From positions 186,001 to 250,000 of the forward strand of contig JADJZB010000021.1 of NCBI GenBank assembly GCA_016719485.1: a stretch of DNA of 64,000 bases. The letters run 5' to 3'. The notes beneath the pieces were generated by a model. It was not told where the DNA came from, ran no database searches, and was given only the letters and a program-made list of their open reading frames with translations. Source of the stretch: Holophagales bacterium. GTDB taxonomy: Bacteria > Acidobacteriota > Thermoanaerobaculia > UBA5066. Below are positions 9,717 to 19,315 of this stretch, piece by piece; within the stretch, counting starts at the first letter, position 1, and each line of letters opens with the position of its first letter. The translations under genes and the position numbers were made by a program.

Positions 9717-9745
9717 CTTATAGCGCCCCGCGGATTCCCTGTCCA
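9717..9745 (-). promoter_or_regulatory. Sigma-70-type promoter of rpmB
   Basis: On the minus strand TGGACA (9745-9740) and TATAAG (9722-9717) are separated by exactly 17 nt, pointing to rpmB. It is back to back with the pilM promoter. Confidence 0.75.
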
Positions 9746-9770
9746 GTGGCCATTTGGACTCTCCGAGTCC

Positions 9771-9800
9771 TTGACAGTATCGGCGGACCCGCGCAACATA
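9771..9800 (+). promoter_or_regulatory. Sigma-70-type promoter of the pilM operon
   Basis: A perfect TTGACA at 9771-9776 is followed after 18 nt by AACATA (9795-9800); CAACAT at a 17-nt spacing is the alternative. The predicted leader to the pilM start is about 70 nt, with GGGAGGGAG as ribosome-binding site. Confidence 0.65.
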
Positions 9801-9877
9801 GCGCCCACAAAGGCTTTACTCAGCTCGTGCCAGGGCGTCGCGTCGGTTCCGGAACGTAGAGGGAGGGAGACCGCACC

Positions 9878-10933
9878 GTGTTGTTCCGCAAGGCCAAGAA
9901 CCTCGTCGGTCTCGACATCGGCTCGTCCGCCGTGAAGCTGGTCGAGCTCAAGGCGGGCAAAGAGGGGAAGTTCCAGCTCGTCAAGGCGGGCCTCGAGAAC
10001 CTCTCCCCCGAGGCGATCGTCGATGGCGCGATCATGGATTCCTCGCTCGTCGTCGAGACCATCTCCCGTCTCCTCGCTTCGACCGGGGTCAAGAACGCGA
10101 ACGTGGCCGTCTCCGTCTCGGGCCACTCGGTCATCGTCAAGAAGATCCAGCTCCCGACGATGCCCGAGGAAGAGCTCTCCGAGTCGATCCGGTGGGAGGC
10201 GGAGCAGTACGTCCCGTTCGACATCAACGACGTCTACCTCGACTACGTCGTCCTCGACCCGGGCGCGCCGGGGGAGACCATGGGTGTTCTCCTCGTGGCC
10301 GCCAAGAAGGAGAAGGTCGACGACTACAAGAACGTCGTGACCCAGGCCGGTCGGACGCCCGGCCTCGTGGACGTCGACGTGTTCGCGCTCCAGAACTGCT
10401 ACGAGGTCAATTACGGCCTCGATCCGACCCGCGTCGTGGCCCTCCTGAACATCGGTGCCTCCGTCATGAACGTGAACATCCTCGCGAGCGGCCAGACGGT
10501 CTTCTGGCGCGACATCACGTTCGGCGGCAACCAGTTCACGGACGCCCTGCAAAAGGCCTTCTCGCTCAACTTCGAGCAGGCCGAGGCGCTGAAGAAGGGG
10601 GAGCCCGTCGGCGGACAGTCCGCCCAGAGCATCCAGCCGGTCCTCACCGGCGTCTGCGAGGACGTGGCGGGCGAGCTGCAGAAGACGATCGACTTCTTCC
10701 ACGCCACGTCCGGCTCGGACAAGGTCGACACGATCGTCCTTTCCGGCGGCGGCTCGCGGGTGACCCAGCTCGACGAGGTGCTGAAGGAGAAGTTCGGCCT
10801 CCCCGTCGAGATCATGAACCCCTTCCGCTCCGTTACCGCCGACGACCGCGCCGTCGACCCGGCGTGGCTGTCGGAGAACGGTCCGTCGCTCGCGATCGGC
10901 GTCGGGCTCGCCGTGCGAAAGCTCGGCGAGTGA
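9878..10933 (+). CDS. pilM: Type IV pilus assembly ATPase-like protein PilM
   Basis: Cytoplasmic actin-like protein that binds the PilN N terminus and anchors the inner-membrane alignment complex of the type IV pilus. The 351-aa sequence shows the nucleotide-binding fold signatures LVGLDIGSSAVKLVEL at the N terminus, TRVVALLNIGASVMNV mid-protein and TIVLSGGGSRVTQLDEVL near the C terminus. It starts with GTG at 9878 behind a purine-rich GGGAGGGAGA. It is the first gene of a tight operon with pilN, pilO, pilP and pilQ. Confidence 0.95.
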   Translation: MLFRKAKNLVGLDIGSSAVKLVELKAGKEGKFQLVKAGLENLSPEAIVDGAIMDSSLVVETISRLLASTGVKNANVAVSVSGHSVIVKKIQLPTMPEEELSESIRWEAEQYVPFDINDVYLDYVVLDPGAPGETMGVLLVAAKKEKVDDYKNVVTQAGRTPGLVDVDVFALQNCYEVNYGLDPTRVVALLNIGASVMNVNILASGQTVFWRDITFGGNQFTDALQKAFSLNFEQAEALKKGEPVGGQSAQSIQPVLTGVCEDVAGELQKTIDFFHATSGSDKVDTIVLSGGGSRVTQLDEVLKEKFGLPVEIMNPFRSVTADDRAVDPAWLSENGPSLAIGVGLAVRKLGE

Positions 10934-10946
10934 CGGAGGAGGCCAA

Positions 10947-11621
10947 ATGATCAAGATCAACCTCCTCTCCGAAGCCAAGCCCGCCAAGAAGAAGCGGGGC
11001 GTCTCCGCACTCGGTGGGGCGGGCCGGCTGAACCTGTTCCTGATCCTCGGGGGGCTCCTGCTCGGGCTCCTCGTCGTCGGCGTCCAGTGGTGGGTCGAGT
11101 CCTCGCGGCTCAAGGAGCAGGAAGAGAAGAACCGGCTCGCGCAGCAGGAAGTCACCCGTCTCGAGGCGGTGCTCAAGGAAGTCGCGGACTTCGAGGACAA
11201 GAAGGCCAAGCTGCAGAGGAAGGTCGACCTCATCAACTCGCTCAAGGCGAGCCAGCGGGGTCCCGTGCGCCTGATGGACGAGGTCTCCAACGCCCTTCCG
11301 GACCTCCTGTGGCTCGAGAGCATGGAGCTCAATGGCAACCAGATCTCCATCGACGGCAAGGCGCTCAATCCGCCTGCGGTCGCGAACTTCTTCACGAACC
11401 TCAAGCTGGTGCAGGCCTTCCAGGAGCCGAAGCTGACGGTCCTGGCCGCGGCCACCGCCGGATCGGCGAACCTCTACAACTACGAGCTCTCGTTCGTCTT
11501 CGCGGACCTCGACCGGACCCAGTTCGAAACCGCCGCCGCACCGGCGTCCGGCGCCGATAGTCCGGCAACTGCCGCGCCCGCCGTGCCTGCCGCGCCTGCC
11601 GCGCCTGCCGCGGGGAACTGA
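10947..11621 (+). CDS. pilN: Type IV pilus assembly protein PilN
   Basis: Bitopic inner-membrane protein that pairs with PilO. The N terminus MIKINLLSE is the conserved cytoplasmic PilM-binding motif. One membrane helix follows at about residues 27-47 (LFLILGGLLLGLLVVGVQWW), then a coiled coil (about 50-90) and a periplasmic ferredoxin-like domain. The last 30 residues are a low-complexity Ala/Pro tail with a repeated PAAPAAPA pattern. The gene starts 13 nt after pilM with a GGAGG site. Length is 224 aa. Confidence 0.93.
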   Translation: MIKINLLSEAKPAKKKRGVSALGGAGRLNLFLILGGLLLGLLVVGVQWWVESSRLKEQEEKNRLAQQEVTRLEAVLKEVADFEDKKAKLQRKVDLINSLKASQRGPVRLMDEVSNALPDLLWLESMELNGNQISIDGKALNPPAVANFFTNLKLVQAFQEPKLTVLAAATAGSANLYNYELSFVFADLDRTQFETAAAPASGADSPATAAPAVPAAPAAPAAGN

Positions 11622-11632
11622 GGGGGTAGGAC

Positions 11633-12301
11633 GTGGCGATCGAACTGAAGCAGCTCGAAGACAAGCCCTGGTACTACGGCCTCCTGATCGGCGTCGCCTT
11701 CGCCGGGGGTCTCTGGGCCGTGGCGAACTGGCAGTACCCGAACTTCACCGAGATGCAGCGCCGCCTCGCCAGCCTGAAGGTCGAATACGGTGCGCTGCAG
11801 GAGAAGATCGAACGAGGACGGGTCGCCGAGCGGCGCCTCCCTCAGCTGCGTGAAGAGGTCCGGCGGATCGAGCTCGACCTGAACCGGCTTCTCGAGATTC
11901 TCCCGACGAAGCGGAACACGGAAGAGCTGATCAAGAAGATCGAGGCCCTCACGCGGCAGGGAGACTTCTTCCTGAAGAGCTTCTCGCCGAAGGAGTACGT
12001 CAACAAGGACTTCTACGCCGAGTGGCCAATCGAGATCCAGCTCGACGGGACGTACCACAACCTCGCGCTCTTCTTCGACAAGATGGCGCGCTTCTCCCGG
12101 ATCATCAACGTCGAATCCCTGGTCCTCACGGGCTATTCCGACGCGAGGCTCGGTCGCACCCTCGCTGCCACCTTCGTCCTGAAGACCTTCATCTATCTGG
12201 GCGACCAGCAGGCGGCGCCAGCGGCCGCACCTGGGGCCGCTCCGGAGGGCGCTCCCGTCGGGGCCATCCCGGCCGGGACGAACTCCGGGGGAGGCGAGTG
12301 A
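11633..12301 (+). CDS. pilO: Type IV pilus assembly protein PilO
   Basis: Partner of PilN in the periplasmic alignment scaffold. The 222-aa protein has one membrane helix at about residues 13-33, a coiled-coil stretch with EMQRRLASLKVEYGALQEKI, and the PilO-typical block EILPTKRNTEELIKKIEALTRQGDFFL followed by an LDGTYHNLALFFDKMARFSRIINV segment. It starts with GTG at 11633. Its stop shares one base with the ATG of pilP, indicating translational coupling. Confidence 0.93.
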   Translation: MAIELKQLEDKPWYYGLLIGVAFAGGLWAVANWQYPNFTEMQRRLASLKVEYGALQEKIERGRVAERRLPQLREEVRRIELDLNRLLEILPTKRNTEELIKKIEALTRQGDFFLKSFSPKEYVNKDFYAEWPIEIQLDGTYHNLALFFDKMARFSRIINVESLVLTGYSDARLGRTLAATFVLKTFIYLGDQQAAPAAAPGAAPEGAPVGAIPAGTNSGGGE

Positions 12302-12807
12302 TGCGACGAACCCTCCTGGCCAGAGTCCTGCCCGGCTTTGCGCTGGTACTCGGCCTCGTTCCGCTGCGGGTTCTGGGGCAGGTCCCGGCCGCTGCTCCTG
12401 TGCCGCCTCCGGCCGAAGCGGGAATCGCCGTGCCGGTTCCCGGCGAGCAGGACTCGTCGACACCGGCGTACGCCTACGAGATCCGGGGGCGGAGGGATCC
12501 TTTCCGCTCGCTTCTCCTCAGGACCCAGGACGACAAGGACCGGCAGAGACCTCCCGGGGTCGCCGGAATGCTCGTGGAGGAACTGGAACTCCAGGGGACC
12601 ATCCGGACCCGTCAGGGCTGGATTGCGATGATGAGGGGCGGTGACAACCGCTCCTACCTCCTGCGGAAGGGGACGACGGTATTCGACGGCGAGGTCATGG
12701 AGATCGGCCCGACCGAAGTCGTCTTCCGGCAGAACGTCAACGACCCGACGAGCCCGAAGCCATTCCGGGACGTCGTCAAGGCCCTGGCCCTTCAGGCGAA
12801 GCCGTGA
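12301..12807 (+). CDS. pilP: Type IV pilus assembly protein PilP
   Basis: Links PilN/PilO to the PilQ secretin. The 168-aa protein has a signal-peptide-like N terminus, then the hallmark YEIRGRRDPFRSLL and the compact beta domain beginning LELQGTIRTRQGWIAMM with RKGTTVFDGEVMEI. PilP is usually a lipoprotein, but here no cysteine follows the hydrophobic stretch (VLGLVPLRVLGQ), so it may be cleaved by signal peptidase I or stay anchored by its signal helix. ATG 12301 overlaps the pilO stop, and its own stop overlaps the first possible pilQ start. Confidence 0.9.
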   Translation: MRRTLLARVLPGFALVLGLVPLRVLGQVPAAAPVPPPAEAGIAVPVPGEQDSSTPAYAYEIRGRRDPFRSLLLRTQDDKDRQRPPGVAGMLVEELELQGTIRTRQGWIAMMRGGDNRSYLLRKGTTVFDGEVMEIGPTEVVFRQNVNDPTSPKPFRDVVKALALQAKP

Positions 12808-12893
12808 GCGAAGGAAGATCGATGAGGACCAAGACCATCCGCCTCGAATCCCGGCAGCCCTTGGGCACCTCGAACCTCGCGTGGGGAGGAACC

Positions 12894-15612
12894 ATGTTTC
12901 GAACTGGAAGGTTCTCGGTACCCGGGCTGGCGGGAATTCTCGCTGCGGCCCTCGTGGCCGCGGGCTGCTCCTCGCAGGGCGGCCCTGCCCTCAAGGCGGA
13001 ACCCGTCGCGTCTGCGGCCGGGAACTCGACCCCGGTCGAACTGACCGGCGCCGCGCTCCTGATCGACGGCGACGCTCCGCGCCTCGTGCTGACCGCCGAA
13101 GGCCCGCTGCGGCCGATGGTGTACGCGCGGGAGGGATCCAGGACCCTCGTCGTGGACCTGCCTGGCACGGTCGTGAGGTCGGGTCTCGAGCCTCCGCGCG
13201 CCGACGGCACGCTCCTCACGCACCTCGACATGCGGTCCTTTACGGAGCTCGGCCAGCCCCAGGTCCGCTTCGAGTTGACGGGGCGTGGTGCGCTGGATTC
13301 GAAGATCTCGGGGGATCCGTCGTCGCGGGCGATGTCCGTGACCTTGATTCCTCGAATCGACGAGCCGGTCGTCGCGCAGGCCGGAGCGAGCGGCGAAACG
13401 CATCCGGAACTGGTCGAAGCGCTCCCGGAGCCGTCTCCGGTCGTCGCCGCCTCCCCGATGCCGGTCGTCGCCCCGGCAGCGGGACGTACCGAGCCCGTCG
13501 TGGTGGCCCAGCACGCGGCGGCCGGTCGACCGGCGACTCTCCTGGCGAAGGTCGATACCCGGCGCGTGGACGGTTCGCTCTCGGTACGGCTGGAAGGCGA
13601 TGGCGAGCTTTCGTACGAGGCGTTCACTCTTTCGAACCCGGCCCGTTTCGTTCTCGACCTGAGTGGCGTGCGGAACGCCTCGAAGTTCCGGGCGCAGGAC
13701 GTGGACTCCGGCGGCGTGACGCGCGTGCGGGTCTCGCAGTTCCGGACGGAGCCGACGGCCGTTACCCGGGTCGTCTTCGACCTCGCGGAGGAATCGCTCC
13801 CGACGCTCCGGCAGAGCGGCTCCGGGATCTCGGTCTCGTTCCCCGGAAAGTCGGAGGCCCCGGTCGCGCCCGTCCGGATCGCCGCGGGAGCAGCTGCCCC
13901 GGCCGCCCCGGTTCCGGCAGCTGGTTCCTACGAAGCGCACGAGGCTGACGACTCCGATCAGCCGATCGTGGCGGAACAGTCGCCGTCGCCGGCCGCCGTG
14001 GCCGAGACCGTCGTCGAGCCTCCGGTGGTCGTGCCGGAAACGGTGACCGCCCCGGTCGTCGTCGCCGATGCTTCCTCCCCGGCTCCCGAGGAGCCGACGA
14101 TCCCCGCCTTCCAGCCGGCCCCGGCCGCGTCCGCACCGGAGCCCGTTCCGACGGTGCCGGTGATCTCCGCTGCACCGGCGGTCCCTGCGCCGGCGAGCCT
14201 TCCCGAGACGGTCGCCGTTGCCTCGCCCGAGATCGCCGTGCGCCCGCCTGCCGCACCCTCCCGGGCTGCCCGCAAGCGTGTCGCCGCCGACGACCACGCC
14301 CTGCTCGAAGCGGCGGAGACGCTCGCCGTCCAGCAGGAGAAGGACGCCCAGCCGAGGGACATCTCGAACCCGTTCGAGTCCCGGGCCATCGGCCAGACCG
14401 AACGGCAGTACACCGGCGAGCCGCTGACGCTGAACCTCAAGGACGCCGACATCAAGGACACGCTCCAGAAGTTCAGCGAGCTGACGAACCTCAACATCGT
14501 CCTCGATCCGGACGTCCGCGGGACGGTCACCGTCTCCCTCACGGACATTCCATGGGATCAGGCCCTCGAGCTCATCCTCAAGATCAACGGCCTCGGCTAC
14601 GTGCTCGAAGGCAACGTGATGCGGATCGCCGGAACGCAGAAACTGGCGAGCGAAGAGGCCGGCCGGCAATCGCTGCTCAAGGCGCAGGAGAACAACCGTC
14701 CCACCAAGACGGTCATTCAGAAGCTCTCGTACGCGACGGCCGATGCGGCCGCCACCACGGCGAAGAAGGTCATGTCCGCGAGGGGGGACATCTTCGTCGA
14801 CAGCCGTTCGAACCTCCTCATCATCAGGGAGCTTCCGGAGTACCTCCCGACCGTCCTCGACCTCATCAAGAGCCTCGACACCGCCGGTGCCGCAGGTCAT
14901 GATCGAGGCCCGGATCGTCGAGGCGACCCGGACGTTCAGCAGGAGGCTCGGCATCGCCTGGGGCTTCAACGCGGTCGCGGACCAGACGACCGGGAACACG
15001 ACCGGGATGGTCTTCCCGAACAACGGATCGGTGACGGGAACCGTCTCGCTGCCGAACGGCAACGAGATCCTCCGGGCCAGCCTCGGAAACGTTCTCGATA
15101 CCTTCCGCCTCGACGTCGCGCTGAGCGCGGCCGAAGCCCGCGGTCTCGTGAAGATCGTCTCCTCGCCGAAGATCCTGACGCAGACGAACCGGGCGGCCTC
15201 GGTGCAGTCCGGCTTCCAGATCCCGGTCCAGACGACCGTCAACAACACGACGACGGTCCTCTACATCGACGCGACCCTCCGGCTCGACGTGACTCCGCAG
15301 ATCACCGCGGAGGGAACGGTCATCCTCGAGATCAAGATCCAGAGGCGAGAGCCCGCCCCCGGCGCGAACGTGACGGGCGGCCAGAACGTGCCGCTCATCA
15401 CCCGCGACGCCGAGACGACCCTCATGGTGCGCGACGGCGGGACCGGCATGATCGCCGGCATCTTCAAGCTGACGGCCAACGACGGACAGACCATGATCCC
15501 GGGCCTCTGGAAGATCCCTCTCCTCGGGGGCCTCTTCCGGAACAAGACGACGACCGAGGAAACGGATGAGCTCATGATCTTCATCACGCCGCGCGTCATG
15601 AAGGCGCTCTGA
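12894..15612 (+). CDS. pilQ: Type IV pilus secretin PilQ, interrupted by one frameshift
   Basis: Outer-membrane pore for the pilus. Domain order: two AMIN-like domains (about 13040-13350 and 13550-13850), an Ala/Pro/Val-rich linker (about 13860-14270), a secretin/TonB short N-terminal domain (LNLKDADIKDTLQKFSELTN, about 14430), an N1-type domain (to about 14880) and the secretin pore to 15612. The last part is in another frame. Skipping one base within 14880-14888 restores the family sequence DTPVPQVMIEARIVEATRTF. In-frame starts exist at 12804 (GTGA overlap with pilP) and 12822. ATG 12894 is chosen because GGGGAGGA lies just upstream and gives a clean lipoprotein-like signal ending LVAAGC. 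Corrected length is about 905 aa. Confidence 0.9.
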
Positions 15613-15633
15613 GGCCGGGACACGGAGCCGAAG

Positions 15634-16216
15634 ATGAAGAACCGAAACGCCATCGCCGCCGCCCTTCTGGCTGGAGTCCTTTCCGTGGCCGGCTGTTCGT
15701 CCAACTCGCAGGGGGACGACGCCTCGCCCGTCTTCCTCTCGGTTTCCTACAATCTCCTTCCGGAGGCGTGGAACGTCGGGAGCGGGGCGGCGCTGCAGTT
15801 TGAAGAGACGGAGCTCAAGTCCGTCCTGAAGAACCCCACGGGCGGAACGTCGAGCTTCCTCGATACGCGACTCGACGACTACGTCGTCGAGTGGCAGCGA
15901 ATCGACGGAGGGACCAAAGTGCCCGAACCGGAGACCTTCGGCGGCAACGTCCTGGTCCCGGCAGGCGGAACCTCCTCCCTGACGAACTATCCCTACATGT
16001 CGAGAACGGCCCTCCTGAGGGCGCCGCTCGACCAGCTCCTGCCGTTCAATGGCGGGATCGATCGGGAGACCGGCCGAAGCGAGATCCGCTGCCGGGCGAC
16101 GGTGACCTATCGTGGACGGACGCTCTCCGGCCAGCCCGTACGGGGCGTCGGGTTCCTTCGGCATGACGTTTCTCTACAGCGCCGCGACCCAGAACGTCGT
16201 CGGCCGGGTGAATTGA
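15634..16216 (+). CDS. Pilus-linked lipoprotein of unknown function, one probable frameshift near the 3' end
   Basis: About 193 aa. The N terminus MKNRNAIAAALLAGVLSVAGC is a lipoprotein signal peptide with lipobox VAGC. I do not recognise the mature domain, which begins with a Ser/Gly/Asp-rich linker. As written, the frame ends at 16227 with an Arg-rich tail (FLRHDVSLQRRDPERRR) unlike a secreted protein. Dropping one C from the CCC at 16135-16137 instead gives PYGASGSFGMTFLYSAATQN and a stop at 16214-16216, a beta-strand-like C terminus just before the next gene. It lies 21 nt after pilQ and 7 nt before the next possible start, so it is a member of the pilus operon. Confidence 0.7.
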
Positions 16217-16259
16217 GGACCGCATGACGAAGGTGCGTGGAATCTCCGAGGTGAAAGCG

Positions 16260-19223
16260 ATGCGCCGAACCCTCCAGCCCCTCCTCGCAGTCGCGGGACT
16301 CTCCCTCCTTCTCGCCGGGTGCTCGGGTGAGTCTCCGACGTCGCCCAAGCCGCCCACTGACGGCGGCGGCAACAACGGCACGTGTACCGTGACGATCGCC
16401 CTCGACGCCACTTCGGTGACGCCGATGGCAGGGACGGCGATCATCGTCCGCGCCACCGTGAGAAAAGGGGGGGCGCTCGTACCCGATGGGACGTCCGTCC
16501 TCTTCACGACCGATTTCGGCTTCTTCCTCGAGACGGGCCTGACGAGCGTCTCGAAGGTGACCCAGAACGGCTTCGCCGACGTCACCCTCGGGGCGACGTC
16601 GTCGGGCCTCTCGAAGATCAAGGCGTCGTTCGAGTGCGGCTCGGCCGAGAAGTCCATCCAGTACCAGCCGGTACCGACGAACGGGCCATTCATCTCCTCG
16701 ATCGATCCGACGATGGGAACCTGCGCGGGCGGGGACACCGTGACGATCAACGGTGGCCGCTTCGGAACGAGTACCGAGGGCGTCCAGATACTGTTCGGCG
16801 GGCAACCCGCTTCGGTGCAGACCCTGTCCGACAACAAGATCGTCATCCTCACGCCGGCGCGGACGCTCGCGAATCCGCAGGTCCCCGAGGTCGTGGACGT
16901 CACCGTTCGATTCTTCGCGGGTGACATCCCGATCGGTTCGGTGACTGCGGCCCGGGCGTTCACGTACTACTGCGTCGATCCGAACCGTCGCATGACGGTC
17001 ACCGCGCTCACTCCGATCTCCGGTCCCCCCGAAGGTGGCCAGCAGGTCGTGATCACGGGAACCAATTTCCTCCCGAGCGCGACGAGCTCGACGGCGACGA
17101 CGCGCGTGACGTTCGGCGGCGCGCCCGCCTCCGTCGTCGCCGTCACCAACACGGAGATCACCGTCACCACTCCGCGTCGCATCCTGGCGAACCCGGCCGT
17201 GCCGGAGACCGTGGACGTCTCGGTGACGGTCGACCTCGGCCTCGTATCGGCGCAGAGCGGAATCCTCCCGCAGTCCTACACGTATCGGTCGGGGGGGAGT
17301 GCCGGACAGTGTGTCGGCGCGGCCGGACTCTTCGTCGCCACGGTCCGGCCCGAGAACCCGACCAACGCCGGTAACCCGGATGGCGGAGACATCGTCGTCA
17401 TCTCCGGAGGTGGGTTCACGTCCGGCGGATCGAGCACCACCCTGGACCGGACGGACGTCTTCTTCGGCGGAAGTCAGGGAGTCACGCTGAGCGTGTCGGA
17501 CAACGAGATTCGCGTGTCGACACCTCGCCGGGTCCTGACGAGCCCGGACCGTCCCGATACGGTTTCCGTGAAGCTCATCGTCGATGCCGGCGGCCCGAAC
17601 GAGGCCTGCGTCGAGTCGGTCGGGGCGTACACGTACTTCCCGGGCGGATTCCTCGAGCCGGTCATCACCTCCATCTCACCGTCGACGGGCCCGAACGATG
17701 CCTCGACGAGAGTCACGGTCTTCGGGAGGAACTTCGCGCTCCCCATGCAGGTCTTCGTGGGTGGCGTCGAGGCCTCGGTCGTCGAGATCCGGGCCAGCGA
17801 GATCATCTTCCTCACGCCGATGGCGACCGGACCGAACAGCGCGCTCGCCGGTCAGACCGTCGACGTCGTCGTCCGGAACCCGTATACGGGTCGGGACACG
17901 ACCAGCCCCGTGCAGTTCCGCTATTACGCCTGCCCGACGATCAACACCATCGTTCCGGTGACGACGCCCTGGAACCAGTCGACCGTCGTCACGATTACCG
18001 GGCAGGCCTTCGAGGAACCGGTCGAGGTCACCTTCGAATCGGACACCCTCCTGATCCGGCCGATCGTCACGTCCGTGTCGTCGTCCCTCATCACCGTCGT
18101 GATGCCCGCCATCGATCCGGGTCTCGGTGGTGCCGGGGGCTGCGAGAACGTGGTGGGAGAGTTCCGGGTCCGCTTCCCGTCGATTGCGTGTGACGAACCG
18201 GACACAGACACGAGGACCTTCACCTACAGCGTCAACCCGATGACGGCCGTCAGCGCCTCGCCCACGCAGCTGAACCAGGCGGGCGGTCCGGTTGGGTCGC
18301 CGCAGACCATCCCGCTCACTATCACGGTCGTCGGGACCAACTTCGTCGATCCGATGACGGTCGAGGTCTACGGAGGTGCCGGAGCATCGATCCCGGTCAA
18401 CAACGCCGTCGTCGCGAACTCCGGGCAGCTCACCTTCACGGCGCCCGCCGTTCCGGATTCGGCGCTCAACACGCAGCCGTGCGTCCCGTCCGGCGGAACC
18501 ACCGTCACCGGTGTCCGCAACGTTCCCACGTCGTTCGGCATCCGGCTCCGCAACGCGCGGACCGGCTGCACGGTGGACCTGCCGAACGTCCTCATCTACA
18601 ACCCGTTCGATACGACGTGCCGCGTCGCGGTCGCGGTCACGACGGCCACCCTGCCCACCGCGACGCTCTGCCAGGCCTATCCGGGCGCCACGGCGACCGC
18701 CTCCGGCGGCACGATTCCCTATACCTGGTCCGCGACCGGGCTTCCGCCCGGCATGATCATCGACGCCCTGACCGGGCAGATTACCGGGACGCCTCAGCTC
18801 GCGACGGCCGGGACCGGAGGCACGACCGCGATCTCCGTGACGCTGTCCGTCACGGACGGGACACCGTCAACCGCATCGCGTACCGTCGGGATGCAGGTCA
18901 TCGACCCGAACGGACCGTTTGGCGTCACGGCTCCGCCGCCGGCCACCATCGGCACCGCAGTCGGCGCCGCGATCGGAACGTTCACGGCCACGCCGAATCC
19001 GACATCCGCCTCGTTCAACCCTGTGAACTGGGCCGTCGTCGGGGGCACGGGAGCTGCCGGAGTCAACCTGGTGGCAACCGGACAGACTTCCGCAATGACC
19101 TCCAACGGGACCCTTCCCGTGAGCGCCACCCCGTATACCGTCCAGGTGCGCGCTACCGACACTCCCTCGTGCAGCGGTGCCGCACATACGGCAACGGTGA
19201 CGTACACCTTCACGGTGCAGTAG
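16260..19223 (+). CDS. Large surface lipoprotein with multiple IPT/TIG (Ig-like) domains
   Basis: 987 aa. The lipobox LLLAGC places the lipidated Cys at residue 21, followed by a Ser/Pro/Gly linker. A Big_1-like invasin-type Ig domain is followed by about six IPT/TIG repeats beginning near 16690, 16993, 17335, 17660, 17935 and 18241. Each shows the ISPSTGP-N-D-G-G-x-x-V-x-I-x-G-x-N-F pattern and a later FGG-x-x-A strand. A putative-Ig (He_PIG-like) module with LPPGMIIDALTGQITGTP lies at about 18630-18905. ATG 16260 is chosen over 16224 because GAGGTGA precedes it and the signal peptide starts there. It is the distal gene of the pilus operon and ends at a strong terminator. An adhesin or pilus-secretin accessory role is inferred from position. 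Confidence 0.85.
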   Translation: MRRTLQPLLAVAGLSLLLAGCSGESPTSPKPPTDGGGNNGTCTVTIALDATSVTPMAGTAIIVRATVRKGGALVPDGTSVLFTTDFGFFLETGLTSVSKVTQNGFADVTLGATSSGLSKIKASFECGSAEKSIQYQPVPTNGPFISSIDPTMGTCAGGDTVTINGGRFGTSTEGVQILFGGQPASVQTLSDNKIVILTPARTLANPQVPEVVDVTVRFFAGDIPIGSVTAARAFTYYCVDPNRRMTVTALTPISGPPEGGQQVVITGTNFLPSATSSTATTRVTFGGAPASVVAVTNTEITVTTPRRILANPAVPETVDVSVTVDLGLVSAQSGILPQSYTYRSGGSAGQCVGAAGLFVATVRPENPTNAGNPDGGDIVVISGGGFTSGGSSTTLDRTDVFFGGSQGVTLSVSDNEIRVSTPRRVLTSPDRPDTVSVKLIVDAGGPNEACVESVGAYTYFPGGFLEPVITSISPSTGPNDASTRVTVFGRNFALPMQVFVGGVEASVVEIRASEIIFLTPMATGPNSALAGQTVDVVVRNPYTGRDTTSPVQFRYYACPTINTIVPVTTPWNQSTVVTITGQAFEEPVEVTFESDTLLIRPIVTSVSSSLITVVMPAIDPGLGGAGGCENVVGEFRVRFPSIACDEPDTDTRTFTYSVNPMTAVSASPTQLNQAGGPVGSPQTIPLTITVVGTNFVDPMTVEVYGGAGASIPVNNAVVANSGQLTFTAPAVPDSALNTQPCVPSGGTTVTGVRNVPTSFGIRLRNARTGCTVDLPNVLIYNPFDTTCRVAVAVTTATLPTATLCQAYPGATATASGGTIPYTWSATGLPPGMIIDALTGQITGTPQLATAGTGGTTAISVTLSVTDGTPSTASRTVGMQVIDPNGPFGVTAPPPATIGTAVGAAIGTFTATPNPTSASFNPVNWAVVGGTGAAGVNLVATGQTSAMTSNGTLPVSATPYTVQVRATDTPSCSGAAHTATVTYTFTVQ

Positions 19224-19249
19224 CACCGCGCCGACGACGTCAACGCAGC

Positions 19250-19280
19250 GGGCCGCCTTTCGGGGCGGCCCGTCCTTTTT
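19250..19280 (+). terminator. Intrinsic terminator of the pilus operon
   Basis: GGGCCGCC (19250-19257) pairs with GGCGGCCC (19264-19271) across a 6-nt loop and is followed by GTCC and five T (19276-19280). Confidence 0.85.
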
Positions 19281-19315
19281 ACCCCGCGGCCTTTGCCGTA
19301 CACTCGTGGGAAGAC

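Noticed and set aside
11572..11615. Short tandem repeat at the 3' end of pilN
   Set aside because: It is only a few copies of a 9-nt Pro-Ala-Ala unit coding a low-complexity tail, with no evidence of a regulatory or mobile element.
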